The translations under genes and the position numbers were made by a program. Positions 12,392 through 18,559 of a stretch of 19,167 nt of DNA are shown here, piece after piece. This DNA is from CAYZPE01 sp046050145. GTDB taxonomy: Bacteria > Patescibacteriota > Minisyncoccia > Phycocordibacterales > CAYZPE01. Location of the stretch: contig JBJOQC010000033.1 of the NCBI GenBank assembly GCA_046050145.1, positions 1 through 19,167 on the forward strand, in the 5' to 3' direction. The notes below the pieces were generated by a model, which did not search any database, had not been told where the DNA came from, and saw only the letters and a list, made by a program, of their open reading frames with translations. How positions within the stretch are numbered: the stretch's first letter is position 1; each line of letters starts with the position of its first letter.

Positions 12392-13291
12392 ATGAAAAAT
12401 ATTATCATTGGAATTTTGGTTGTTGGTGTTATTGGTTTTGGTATATATATGTTTACTCGAGACTCAGCTGATACTGTGGTTGTTCTTCCTGCTCCAGTAG
12501 ATTTGGATAAAGATACACCAGCTCCAGTGGTAGAGGTTGATAAAACTAAAACAGTTATCGGTAGATCTGTTGAAGGGAAAGATATTGTGGCATATCACTT
12601 TGGTGATGGTGCACAAGAGATTCTTTTTGTAGGAGGTATTCACGGTGGATATGAGTGGAATACAGTTCTTGTGGCAGGACAGCTTATGGATTATCTCAAG
12701 ACAAACCCAAGTGTGGTTCCAAGTAATGTAAAAGTAACTGTTGTTCCTGTTTTGAATCCAGATGGATTATTAAAGGTTGTGGGTACTACTACAGCAAGGT
12801 TTAGTCAGGCACAAGTTTCCTCATCACAAGATGAGGTTGTGTCAGGGCGCTTCAATGCAAATAATGTAGACCTCAATCGAAATTTTGATTGTGATTGGCA
12901 GACTTCAGGGAAATGGCAGACCAAGACTGTGAGTGGTGGAAGTGAGGTATTTTCTGAACCAGAGAGTCAGGCAATAAAGGGTTATCTTGAAAAAAATAAA
13001 ATAGAAGCAGCTGTTGTCTGGTACTCTGCTGCAGGTGGAGTGTTCGCATCGAGTTGTCACAATGGTGTTTCTTCTGAAACAAGCACTCTCACTAAAAAGT
13101 TTGCAGATGCTTCAGGGTACCCGGCATACCAAAGTTTTGACTTCTATGCCACAACTGGAGATATGGTAAATTGGATGGCAAAAAATAGTATTCCTGCGAT
13201 CAGTGTACTTTTGACGAATCATACAGATACTGAATGGAAAAAGAATCAAGCTGGTGTTGATGCTTTGCTTAAGTATTATTCTCAACAATAA
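12392..13291 (+). CDS. membrane-anchored M14 carboxypeptidase-like protein, probable pseudoenzyme
   Basis: A 299-residue protein: signal-anchor at 4-21, a Pro/Asp-rich linker, then an M14 domain. The first zinc motif is present (GGIHGGYEWN, His84 and Glu88; note HxxxE rather than the usual HxxE). The substrate motif NVDLNRNFDCDW (158-169) is intact. However, the position of the third zinc ligand reads VVWYSAA, with Tyr211 where the paralogue downstream has His. The catalytic Glu position reads ISVLLTNH, with Leu273 where the paralogue has Glu. Hydrolysis is therefore unlikely and it may be a binding or regulatory partner. It shares long stretches with the next gene, 6 bases downstream, so the two arose by tandem duplication. 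Confidence 0.85.
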   Translation: MKNIIIGILVVGVIGFGIYMFTRDSADTVVVLPAPVDLDKDTPAPVVEVDKTKTVIGRSVEGKDIVAYHFGDGAQEILFVGGIHGGYEWNTVLVAGQLMDYLKTNPSVVPSNVKVTVVPVLNPDGLLKVVGTTTARFSQAQVSSSQDEVVSGRFNANNVDLNRNFDCDWQTSGKWQTKTVSGGSEVFSEPESQAIKGYLEKNKIEAAVVWYSAAGGVFASSCHNGVSSETSTLTKKFADASGYPAYQSFDFYATTGDMVNWMAKNSIPAISVLLTNHTDTEWKKNQAGVDALLKYYSQQ

Positions 13292-13297
13292 TTTTTT

Positions 13298-14179
13298 GTG
13301 AAGAAAGTTATTGGCACAGTTATAGTTCTGGTATTGCTTGGTATAGTTTTGTTTATTCTACTCAAAAATAAAACTTCTGAAATTACGCCAATTATTGTTC
13401 CAGAAAAAACTGTATCAAGACAAGAAATTATCGGTAGATCTGTAGAGGGAAGACCTGTAGAAGCCTATACATTCGGAAATGGTTCAAAAAAAATTACTTT
13501 TGTAGGAGGTATTCATGGTGGATATGAGTGGAATAGTGTCCTTCTTGCATATGAGTTTATTGATTATCTTAAAAAGTATCCAGAGTTTGTTCCGGAAGAT
13601 ATAACTATTGATGTAATACCTTCAGCTAATCCTGATGGGCTTTTTAGGGTCACAGGAAAAGAGGGGAGATTTAGTATTTCTCAGGTTTCAACAAGTACAG
13701 AAATTCTTGCTTCGGGGCGCTTCAATGCAAATGACGTAGATCTTAATCGAAATTTTGATTGTAAGTGGAAATCTGAAAGTGTATGGCGGTCAAAAAAAGT
13801 AAGTGCAGGTACAAAACCTTTTTCAGAACCTGAAGCGGAAGCACTTCAAAAATTTATACTAAAGACTAATCCTGGCGCTGTTGTTTTTTGGCACAGTCAG
13901 GCGAATGCCGTCTATGCTTCACAGTGTGAGGAGGGTATTCTTCCAGAAACTCTCGATATCTTACAGGCATATTCTAAAGGATCTGGATATAAATTGGTTA
14001 AAACTTTTGATGCTTATGAAGTAACTGGTGCTGCGGAAGATTGGCTGGCTTCAATTAATGTTCCAGCAATTACTGTAGAGCTTAAAACTCATGAGGCTAT
14101 AGAATGGGAAAATAATTTAGGTGGTATTAAGGAAATTTTAAACTACTATAGTCAAGAAAATAACAACAAAAAGAATTAA
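13298..14179 (+). CDS. membrane-anchored M14 family zinc carboxypeptidase
   Basis: A 293-residue protein starting at a GTG, 6 bases after the previous stop. A signal-anchor at 3-22 is followed by an extracytoplasmic M14 domain. Zinc ligands are His73 and Glu77 (GGIHGGYEWN) and His199 (VVFWHSQA). The substrate-binding NDVDLNRNFD is at about 145-154, and the catalytic Glu261 is in ITVELKTHE. By family it is likely to cleave peptides such as gamma-D-Glu-containing cell-wall peptides, but specificity is not readable. The upstream copy lacks His199 and Glu261 equivalents, so this copy is probably the active partner of the duplicated pair. GTG initiation and close spacing suggest translational coupling. 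Confidence 0.87.
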   Translation: MKKVIGTVIVLVLLGIVLFILLKNKTSEITPIIVPEKTVSRQEIIGRSVEGRPVEAYTFGNGSKKITFVGGIHGGYEWNSVLLAYEFIDYLKKYPEFVPEDITIDVIPSANPDGLFRVTGKEGRFSISQVSTSTEILASGRFNANDVDLNRNFDCKWKSESVWRSKKVSAGTKPFSEPEAEALQKFILKTNPGAVVFWHSQANAVYASQCEEGILPETLDILQAYSKGSGYKLVKTFDAYEVTGAAEDWLASINVPAITVELKTHEAIEWENNLGGIKEILNYYSQENNNKKN

Positions 14180-14308
14180 AATTTATCGCAATCTCTCTTT
14201 TTGAGAGAGAATCAAAATATCTTAATGAAGAGGTTTTAATTACAAAAGGTGTGGTAGAGTAAAAAAGTCTAAGTTTAAAATAGAAGAAAAATTAATTTTA
14301 ATAAAAAT

Positions 14309-14734
14309 ATGGAATTAAATTATATATTGATTGGTGTAGCTTCACTTGTTCAATTTATTCTTGGGGCTTTATGGTACTCCCCAGTACTTTTTGGAAAGAA
14401 ATGGATGGAAATAATGGAATGCACAGACCTCTCAAAAGAGGAGTTGCAGAAAATGCAAAAAGCAATGGGGCCATTCTACGGTTTGCAGTTTCTACTAACC
14501 GTTCTTTTTACATTTGTTTTGGCAATGTTTATTCATTATCTTGAACTTGCAAACGTAGGCTTCCATGCATACGGTGTTGCCGGATGGATTTGGCTTGGTT
14601 TTATACTTCCGACACAAATAGCGGGGGTTGTGTGGGCTAATACAGAAAGAAAATTCTGGTTGAGTCAGATAAGTATTATGGCTCTCTATCAGCTTGTAAG
14701 TCTTATGATTACGGCTTTCATACTATCAATGTAG
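14309..14734 (+). CDS. DUF1761 family membrane protein
   Basis: A 141-residue protein with four membrane segments (about 5-28, 54-76, 83-104 and 117-140). The DUF1761 hallmark is GALWYSPVLFGKKWMEIM (19-36), the opening helix ending in WYSP.LFGK.W. The later segments include GWIWLGFILPTQIAGVVWAN. The family function is unknown and these proteins are found in many bacteria. No SD precedes the ATG. A 129-base gap upstream contains a short stem TCTCTC/GAGAGA at 14192-14208 without a T-run, so it cannot confidently be called a terminator. Confidence 0.8.
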   Translation: MELNYILIGVASLVQFILGALWYSPVLFGKKWMEIMECTDLSKEELQKMQKAMGPFYGLQFLLTVLFTFVLAMFIHYLELANVGFHAYGVAGWIWLGFILPTQIAGVVWANTERKFWLSQISIMALYQLVSLMITAFILSM

Positions 14735-14756
14735 GTTTTCCGGTTGAAGAATCTTG

Positions 14757-14785
14757 TTGATTTTATAGGGAATTGATAGTAATAT
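14757..14785 (+). promoter_or_regulatory. promoter of the cold-shock gene
   Basis: TTGATT (14757-14762) and TAATAT (14780-14785) are 17 bases apart. The start would be near 14792, leaving a leader of about 46 bases that begins with the small palindrome ATCTCAAGAGAT. This contrasts with the leaderless genes around it. Confidence 0.5.
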
Positions 14786-14837
14786 AGTAAATCTCAAGAG
14801 ATGTAGTCGGATTTCTAACAAAAAATAAAACAAAACA

Positions 14838-15035
14838 ATGACAGGAACAATTAAAACTCTTACAGATCGAGGATTTGGATTTATTGCTCGCGAAGGTGAA
14901 GCAAAAGATCTTTTCTTCCACTCTAAGGAGTTGAGTGGTGTCACTTTCGAGGAATTAAAGGTTGGCGATACAGTTAACTTTGAAATTGCTGATGGTGAAA
15001 AAGGACCGAGTGCAGTTAATGTAACTCGAGCTTAA
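14838..15035 (+). CDS. cold-shock domain protein (CspA family)
   Basis: A 65-residue protein consisting of one cold-shock domain. RNP1 is RGFGFIA (11-17) and RNP2 is DLFFHSKEL (24-32). The start MTGTIKTLTDRGFGFI and the closing GPSAVNVTRA are typical. It should bind single-stranded RNA and DNA as an RNA chaperone. RNP2 has LFFH in place of the common VFVH. The gene has its own promoter with a 46-base A-rich leader and a strong terminator directly after, so it is monocistronic. In other bacteria csp leaders are thermosensing; this one is too short for a classic cspA leader structure. Confidence 0.93.
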   Translation: MTGTIKTLTDRGFGFIAREGEAKDLFFHSKELSGVTFEELKVGDTVNFEIADGEKGPSAVNVTRA

Positions 15036-15042
15036 GCTCAAT

Positions 15043-15079
15043 AAAAAATCGCTCTGCAGAAATGTGGAGCGATTTTTTT
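15043..15079 (+). terminator. intrinsic terminator after the cold-shock gene
   Basis: AAAAAATCGCTC (15043-15054) is the exact reverse complement of 15067-15078, with a 12-base loop. The A-run and T-run make it potentially bidirectional. Confidence 0.85.
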
Positions 15080-15167
15080 ATTGAAAAAGAATATGTTTTG
15101 TTGAATTACAAGCAAAATTTGCTTATATATGCTTTAATAGAGGGTATTAGAAAATAAATAATTAATT

Positions 15168-15419
15168 ATGGCAAAAGAAAATTCTGCATTTATGAAACCG
15201 TTGACTGTAAGTCCTGAGCTTGCAGCTATCGTAGGCCCAGGCCCAATGCCTCGATCCGAAGTAGTTAAGGCTCTCTGGGTTTATATTAAGAAACACGATC
15301 TTCAGGATCCAAGTAATAAGCGCAATATAAATGCGGATGAAAATCTTAAGAAAATATTTGGTAAGGATATGGCAAACATGTTTGAAATGACAAAGCTCGT
15401 TTCAAAGCATCTTTCATAA
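15168..15419 (+). CDS. SWIB/MDM2 domain protein
   Basis: An 83-residue protein consisting of one SWIB domain. Its family pattern is LTVSPELAAIVGPGPMPRSE (about 12-31), then VVKALWVYIKKHDLQDPSNK (32-51), RNINADENLKKIFG and MFEMTKLVSKHL. In eukaryotes this fold occurs in SWI/SNF subunits. In bacteria it is found mainly in Chlamydiae and Patescibacteria and some others, where a role in chromatin or topoisomerase function is suspected but unproven. It lies between two strong terminators, as a single-gene unit. No SD is seen. Confidence 0.9.
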   Translation: MAKENSAFMKPLTVSPELAAIVGPGPMPRSEVVKALWVYIKKHDLQDPSNKRNINADENLKKIFGKDMANMFEMTKLVSKHLS

Positions 15420-15427
15420 ATAACATT

Positions 15428-15462
15428 AAAAAAACCACCCCAGTACATGGGGTGGTTTTTTT
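15428..15462. terminator. bidirectional terminator after the SWIB gene
   Basis: A perfect 14-bp stem (15428-15441 with 15449-15462) encloses the 7-base loop AGTACAT. The A-run and T-run on the two sides allow termination on both strands. Confidence 0.88.
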
Positions 15463-15463
15463 A

Positions 15464-15484
15464 TGACTTTATATATAAGTAAAT
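15464..15484 (+). repeat. direct repeat copy 1 flanking the ParB-sigma block
   Basis: The 21 bases starting TGACTTTATATATAAG match 17489-17509 at 19 positions, and both copies directly follow a terminator T-run. Together they bracket the ParB and sigma genes. Confidence 0.4.
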
Positions 15485-15485
15485 A

Positions 15486-15515
15486 TTGATTATTTTGATA
15501 CTGTGTGTTTATATT
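15486..15515 (+). promoter_or_regulatory. promoter of the ParB-like gene
   Basis: TTGATT (15486-15491) and TATATT (15510-15515) are 18 bases apart. The expected leader is about 47 bases and contains the SD. The first 14 bases are the motif also found before the phosphatase gene. Confidence 0.5.
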
Positions 15516-15555
15516 GTTCTGGTTGTTCCTAAACATTTCTCAGAGCTATTTTCTG

Positions 15556-15561
15556 AAAGGA
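15556..15561 (+). promoter_or_regulatory. Shine-Dalgarno sequence for the ParB-like gene
   Basis: AAAGGA lies 7 bases before the ATG at 15569, a canonical spacing, and fixes the start against an overlapping plus-strand frame from 15505. Confidence 0.65.
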
Positions 15562-15568
15562 ATTTCGC

Positions 15569-16507
15569 ATGACTGCTCTACCTGTGGTGACATCTGCAAC
15601 AGAGTTTCCTTTGGGGGTTGTGAGTATTGGACAACCTGGACAGCCTTCGGTTCTGCTTCGGTCACGCATTCGTCCTTGTCTGACACAGCCACGGACGAAT
15701 TTTAATCTGCTGGCTCTTCAGGATTTGGCGACAAGTATTGGTGAAGAAGGTCAGAATGTTCCGATTGAAGTTATTCCAGTTGCTGGTGACCCTGATCACG
15801 ATTTTGAACTTACGGATGGTGAGCGTCGCTGGAGGGCGTGTGGTATGGCTGGTGTGAAAACTATGAAGGCCTGGATCTGCCCCGTCAAAGATTCACTCGA
15901 GCAGTTGAAACGTTCGCTCGGCGCAAACTTTGGACGCGAACCTCATACTCCGCTCGAAACCGCGAATGCTCTCAAGCGAATGAAAGACATGATGGGTGAC
16001 GAACCTAAGGTGGTTCAGAGGATAGCTGCTGTTTGTTCTAAAACAGTAGCTTGGGTCTACCAACACTTGAGCCTTCTCAGTTTGCATCCAGACGTTCAAG
16101 CATTACTTGAACCGGACGCTCCCAAGGAAAGGCGTATGAGTATGTCGGTCGCCTTACCACTCACTTCTCTGCGGCAAGACCTTCAGGTACAACTAGCCAA
16201 TGAGATTGTGGGTCAAAAGATGTCGGCAAAAACAGCTAGGCTTCACATTCGTCAGGCTGTTGAATCTCACGATGAGAAAGTGGGGTCTGGTGTGGTTCGA
16301 AATCCTAATAAGGACTTTAAGATGTTGATAAATTTTTGTGAGCGAGGACAGCAGGATCTAGAGTATTTTAGGAGACTCGGTACAGTTGGTCTCCAGAGAC
16401 TGCTCGCTTCAAGAATTAAAGCAGAAAAAATGGCCCTGGTTGAGCTTGTTGAGAGCGTGATGAAGGGTCATCGTGAGCTTCGTGATCTGATTCTCACGTT
16501 CACTTGA
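15569..16507 (+). CDS. ParB-like partition/nuclease-fold protein
   Basis: A 312-residue protein. Residues about 28-105 are a ParB N-terminal domain with LQDLATSIGEEGQNVPIEV and box II DGERRWRACG (83-92). Residues about 125-230 are the helix-turn-helix region, including KTVAWVYQHLSLLSLHPDVQ (158-177). In canonical ParB/Noc proteins box II binds CTP and the HTH binds parS. No ParA gene is adjacent and no parS-like palindrome was recognised, so a chromosome-segregation role is unproven; a Noc- or phage-like regulator is possible. It has a real SD and a strong terminator, and is followed by a sigma factor in an independent unit. The first box is less clear than in typical ParB. Confidence 0.78.
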   Translation: MTALPVVTSATEFPLGVVSIGQPGQPSVLLRSRIRPCLTQPRTNFNLLALQDLATSIGEEGQNVPIEVIPVAGDPDHDFELTDGERRWRACGMAGVKTMKAWICPVKDSLEQLKRSLGANFGREPHTPLETANALKRMKDMMGDEPKVVQRIAAVCSKTVAWVYQHLSLLSLHPDVQALLEPDAPKERRMSMSVALPLTSLRQDLQVQLANEIVGQKMSAKTARLHIRQAVESHDEKVGSGVVRNPNKDFKMLINFCERGQQDLEYFRRLGTVGLQRLLASRIKAEKMALVELVESVMKGHRELRDLILTFT

Positions 16508-16528
16508 TAAGGTGATAGTGATGCATTC

Positions 16529-16556
16529 GGCCGCTTCCTCAGGAAGCGGCCTTTTT
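16529..16556 (+). terminator. intrinsic terminator after the ParB-like gene
   Basis: GGCCGCTTCCT (16529-16539) is the reverse complement of 16541-16551, giving a GC-rich stem with a tight loop followed by TTTTT. Confidence 0.85.
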
Positions 16557-16557
16557 C

Positions 16558-16586
16558 TTGCATAAAATCTGTTACAGAGTTATGGT
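16558..16586 (+). promoter_or_regulatory. putative promoter of the sigma factor gene
   Basis: TTGCAT (16558-16563) and TATGGT (16581-16586) are 17 bases apart, starting immediately after the terminator T-run. The predicted leader is about 39 bases. Confidence 0.38.
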
Positions 16587-16618
16587 TGATCTAGATATTA
16601 GTGCACCTTAACTCTTAC

Positions 16619-16630
16619 AAGGAGGTGTGA
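16619..16630 (+). promoter_or_regulatory. very strong Shine-Dalgarno sequence for the sigma factor
   Basis: AAGGAGGTGTGA ends one base before the ATG, with the AGGAGG core ending 6 bases before it. It is nearly the full complement of the usual 16S rRNA 3' end, the strongest SD in the window. Confidence 0.85.
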
Positions 16631-16631
16631 T

Positions 16632-17426
16632 ATGGCACACGTAAGTCCTATGGCTACACGAAGACCACCAAGGACAGACATCGGGGAAATTTGGATCAAT
16701 TACAAAAAGCGGTCGACCGAAGAACTTCGGAATGTCTTACTCGAGAACTACCTGCCTTTGGTTCGTTACAATGCAGAACGCATCAAAAAGAAGTTGCCGG
16801 ATGAGATTGATGTCGAAGATCTGATGAGTGCAGGAATTTTTGGGCTCATGGATGCGATCGATGCATTTGATATGGAGCGAGGTGTGAAGTTTGAAACCTA
16901 TTGTGCACCACGTATTCGTGGCGCAATACTCGATGAGCTTCGCGAAATGGATTGGGTTCCTCGTTTGGTACGTTCCCGTTCGAGTCAGGTGGGCCGTGCT
17001 CATAAACAGCTTGTAATGGAACTCGGCCGTCCCCCTACAGATGAGGAGTTGGCTCAGAGGCTTGGTATTGATGAGCATGAGTTCTCCAAGATCAAAGCTG
17101 ATTCAAACTCGGTTAATGTTGTCTCACTTAGTCGTAAGTGGTTCGAGACTGATTCGAACAGGGAGGTTCGTGAAATCGATGTGCTGAAGGATGAGCGGCA
17201 AGAGAGTCCTCTTAGTGTCGCTCAGCGAAATGACCTTAAGTCGTTTGTAACAAGAGGTCTCACTCACGCTGAGAGGATGATCATCATCTTGTACTACTAT
17301 GAACAGATGGCGATGGTCGATATTGGCGAGGTTCTCCATCTCTCCGAGTCACGGATCTCTCAGATGCACAGTTCGATCCTGGAACGTCTGAAGGCGATGA
17401 TGACCAGAGGAAGGCCTCCTCGCTGA
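16632..17426 (+). CDS. FliA/WhiG-type sigma-70 family RNA polymerase sigma factor
   Basis: A 264-residue protein with regions 2, 3 and 4 and no region 1.1. Region 2 (about 35-105) includes DLMSAGIFGLMDAIDAFD (63-80), then RGVKFETYCAPRIRGAILDE (83-102). Region 3 follows (MDWVPRLVRSRSSQVGRAHK, then GRPPTDEELAQRLGI). Region 4 (about 195-255) has YYYEQMAMVDIGEVLHLSES (221-240) and RISQMHSSI. These are FliA/WhiG (SigD) hallmarks. From memory, RKWFETDSN.EVREIDVL and the MDWVPRLVRSR segment are strikingly like planctomycetal members. No flagellar or anti-sigma gene is visible, so its regulon is unknown. A sampled stretch (17161-17220) has 32 G or C in 60, well above neighbours. Strong SD and a flanking terminator pair mark it as a separate unit. 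Confidence 0.93.
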   Translation: MAHVSPMATRRPPRTDIGEIWINYKKRSTEELRNVLLENYLPLVRYNAERIKKKLPDEIDVEDLMSAGIFGLMDAIDAFDMERGVKFETYCAPRIRGAILDELREMDWVPRLVRSRSSQVGRAHKQLVMELGRPPTDEELAQRLGIDEHEFSKIKADSNSVNVVSLSRKWFETDSNREVREIDVLKDERQESPLSVAQRNDLKSFVTRGLTHAERMIIILYYYEQMAMVDIGEVLHLSESRISQMHSSILERLKAMMTRGRPPR

Positions 17427-17452
17427 GTCAGTAGTGTCTCCGCAATAAAAAC

Positions 17453-17486
17453 AAAACCTGCTCAGTTTGTATGAGCAGGTTTTTTT
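17453..17486 (+). terminator. intrinsic terminator after the sigma factor gene
   Basis: AAAACCTGCTCA (17453-17464) is the exact reverse complement of 17472-17483, with a 7-base loop and a T-run. Confidence 0.85.
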
Positions 17487-17487
17487 A

Positions 17488-17517
17488 TTGACCTAATATA
17501 TAAGTAAATGCTAATAT
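17488..17517 (+). promoter_or_regulatory. promoter of the ArsR-LUD operon (leaderless)
   Basis: TTGACC (17488-17493) and TAATAT (17512-17517) are 18 bases apart, and the -10 box ends exactly 6 bases before the ATG at 17524. It is the best two-box leaderless promoter in the window. Confidence 0.65.
17489..17509 (+). repeat. direct repeat copy 2 flanking the ParB-sigma block
   Basis: Matches 15464-15484 at 19 of 21 positions, directly after a terminator T-run, and overlaps the spacer of the ArsR promoter. Confidence 0.4.
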
Positions 17518-17519
17518 AT
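17493..17519 (+). promoter_or_regulatory. possible ArsR operator (repeat CTAATATAT)
   Basis: CTAATATAT occurs at 17493-17501 and again at 17511-17519, 18 bases apart, covering the spacer and the -10 box. Such placement would allow autorepression by the ArsR-like product. The AT-rich composition makes chance possible. Confidence 0.3.
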
Positions 17520-17523
17520 TTAT

Positions 17524-17817
17524 ATGTCTGATTTATGTAATGAAATAGAAAAGTTTGGTAAGGGAATAGGTAATACGTCTCGTTACCGTATTGTCGAGGC
17601 TCTTTTTAAAGGGTCAAAGACAGTGGGGCAACTTGTAGAAACTGTGGAACTCTCACAACCTCTTGTTTCTCAACATTTAAAAATTTTAAAAGAGAGTAAT
17701 GTTGTGACTGATGAGCGGCAAGGTCAAGAAGTTCTCTACACTCTAAACACACAGTATATAACTACACTACTTACGAGTTTAGTTAAAAAGATGGATAAAG
17801 ATAAAAAACTTCAATAA
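17524..17817 (+). CDS. ArsR/HTH_20 family transcriptional regulator
   Basis: A 97-residue winged helix-turn-helix protein. The core is GNTSRYRIVEALFKGSKTVG (16-35), then QLVETVELSQPLVSQHLKIL (36-55), followed by the wing VVTDERQGQEVLYTL. The classical ArsR metal-binding motif ELCVCDL is replaced by QLVETVEL, so it probably does not sense metals through that site. It likely represses itself and the following LUD gene, 25 bases downstream. A promoter with TTGACC and TAATAT lies immediately before the ATG, with direct repeats that could be the operator. The inducer is unknown. Confidence 0.88.
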   Translation: MSDLCNEIEKFGKGIGNTSRYRIVEALFKGSKTVGQLVETVELSQPLVSQHLKILKESNVVTDERQGQEVLYTLNTQYITTLLTSLVKKMDKDKKLQ

Positions 17818-17842
17818 TTTTATACATTAATTATTTAAATAT

Positions 17843-18460
17843 ATGAGCCATTCAAATATTGCAACGCCAGAAGTTATAGCTAAGACATCTGAAGCAATTA
17901 AAAATCGAAATATTGAGGTTGTTGTTGTTGAGACAAAAGCAGAAGCACTTCTAAAAATAAAAGAACTTATTCCAAAAGGTGCTTCGGTTAACAATGGTTC
18001 GTCTCGAACTTTGGAAGAGATCGGTTACATTGAGTATTTAAAAGCTAATAAGCACGGTTGGAATAATCTTCATGGGGCAATTGTTGAAGAAAAAGATCCT
18101 GCAAAACAAGCTGTATTAAGACAAAAGGCTCTCTTCTCGGATTATTATCTTGGAAGTGTGCATGCTGTCTCAGAGGGTGGTGAGCTTGTGATCGCTTCGG
18201 CTTCAGGAAGTCAGCTTCCTCATCTTGTATTCACCTCAAAAAATATTATCTTTGTTGTAGGTGTACAAAAAATTGCTCCAAACCTTGATGAGGCGCTCAA
18301 GCGTTTACGTACGTATGTTTACCCTCTTGAGGACCAGCGTATGAAGTCTGTGGGTATGGGTGGAAGTGTACTTTCAAAGATATTAATTCTTGAACAAGAA
18401 CCGGCGTTTATGGGAAGAAAGGTTCACCTTATTTTTGTAAATGAAAAATTAGGGTTTTAA
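17843..18460 (+). CDS. LUD domain protein (LutC/YkgG family)
   Basis: A 205-residue soluble protein covering one LUD domain (PF02589). The opening helix is followed by NIEVVVVETKAEALLKIKEL (28-47), then PKGASVNNGSSRTLEEIGYI. Further on come YLGSVHAVSEGGELVIASAS (132-151) and TSKNIIFVVGVQKIAPNLDE (160-179). The family includes LutC of the lactate oxidation complex LutABC, but no iron-sulphur LutA/LutB partner is visible here. Stand-alone LUD proteins are common and their function is unknown. It is the second gene of the ArsR operon, ending in a strong terminator. The pairing suggests inducible expression in response to a metabolite or stress. Confidence 0.85.
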   Translation: MSHSNIATPEVIAKTSEAIKNRNIEVVVVETKAEALLKIKELIPKGASVNNGSSRTLEEIGYIEYLKANKHGWNNLHGAIVEEKDPAKQAVLRQKALFSDYYLGSVHAVSEGGELVIASASGSQLPHLVFTSKNIIFVVGVQKIAPNLDEALKRLRTYVYPLEDQRMKSVGMGGSVLSKILILEQEPAFMGRKVHLIFVNEKLGF

Positions 18461-18501
18461 AAACAAAAACACTCAAGCTTAAGACTTGAGTGTTTTTGTT
18501 T
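18461..18501. terminator. 17-bp perfect hairpin terminator after the LUD gene
   Basis: AAACAAAAACACTCAAG (18461-18477) is the exact reverse complement of 18485-18501, with a 7-base loop. T-runs on both strands suit bidirectional termination. Confidence 0.85.
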
Positions 18502-18559
18502 CGATATACAATATATACTTTGTAAGATTCTTTAATTGTACTCGTCTCATATTAAGACT

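Noticed and set aside
14192..14208. Stem TCTCTC/GAGAGA as a terminator of the M14 pair
   Set aside because: The stem is only 6 bp, and the T-run is in the loop rather than after the stem, so termination is not supported.
15505..15705. 66-codon plus-strand frame overlapping the ParB start
   Set aside because: It overlaps a gene with a clear SD and conserved domain, and its product (cysteine/threonine-rich) looks like an out-of-frame translation.
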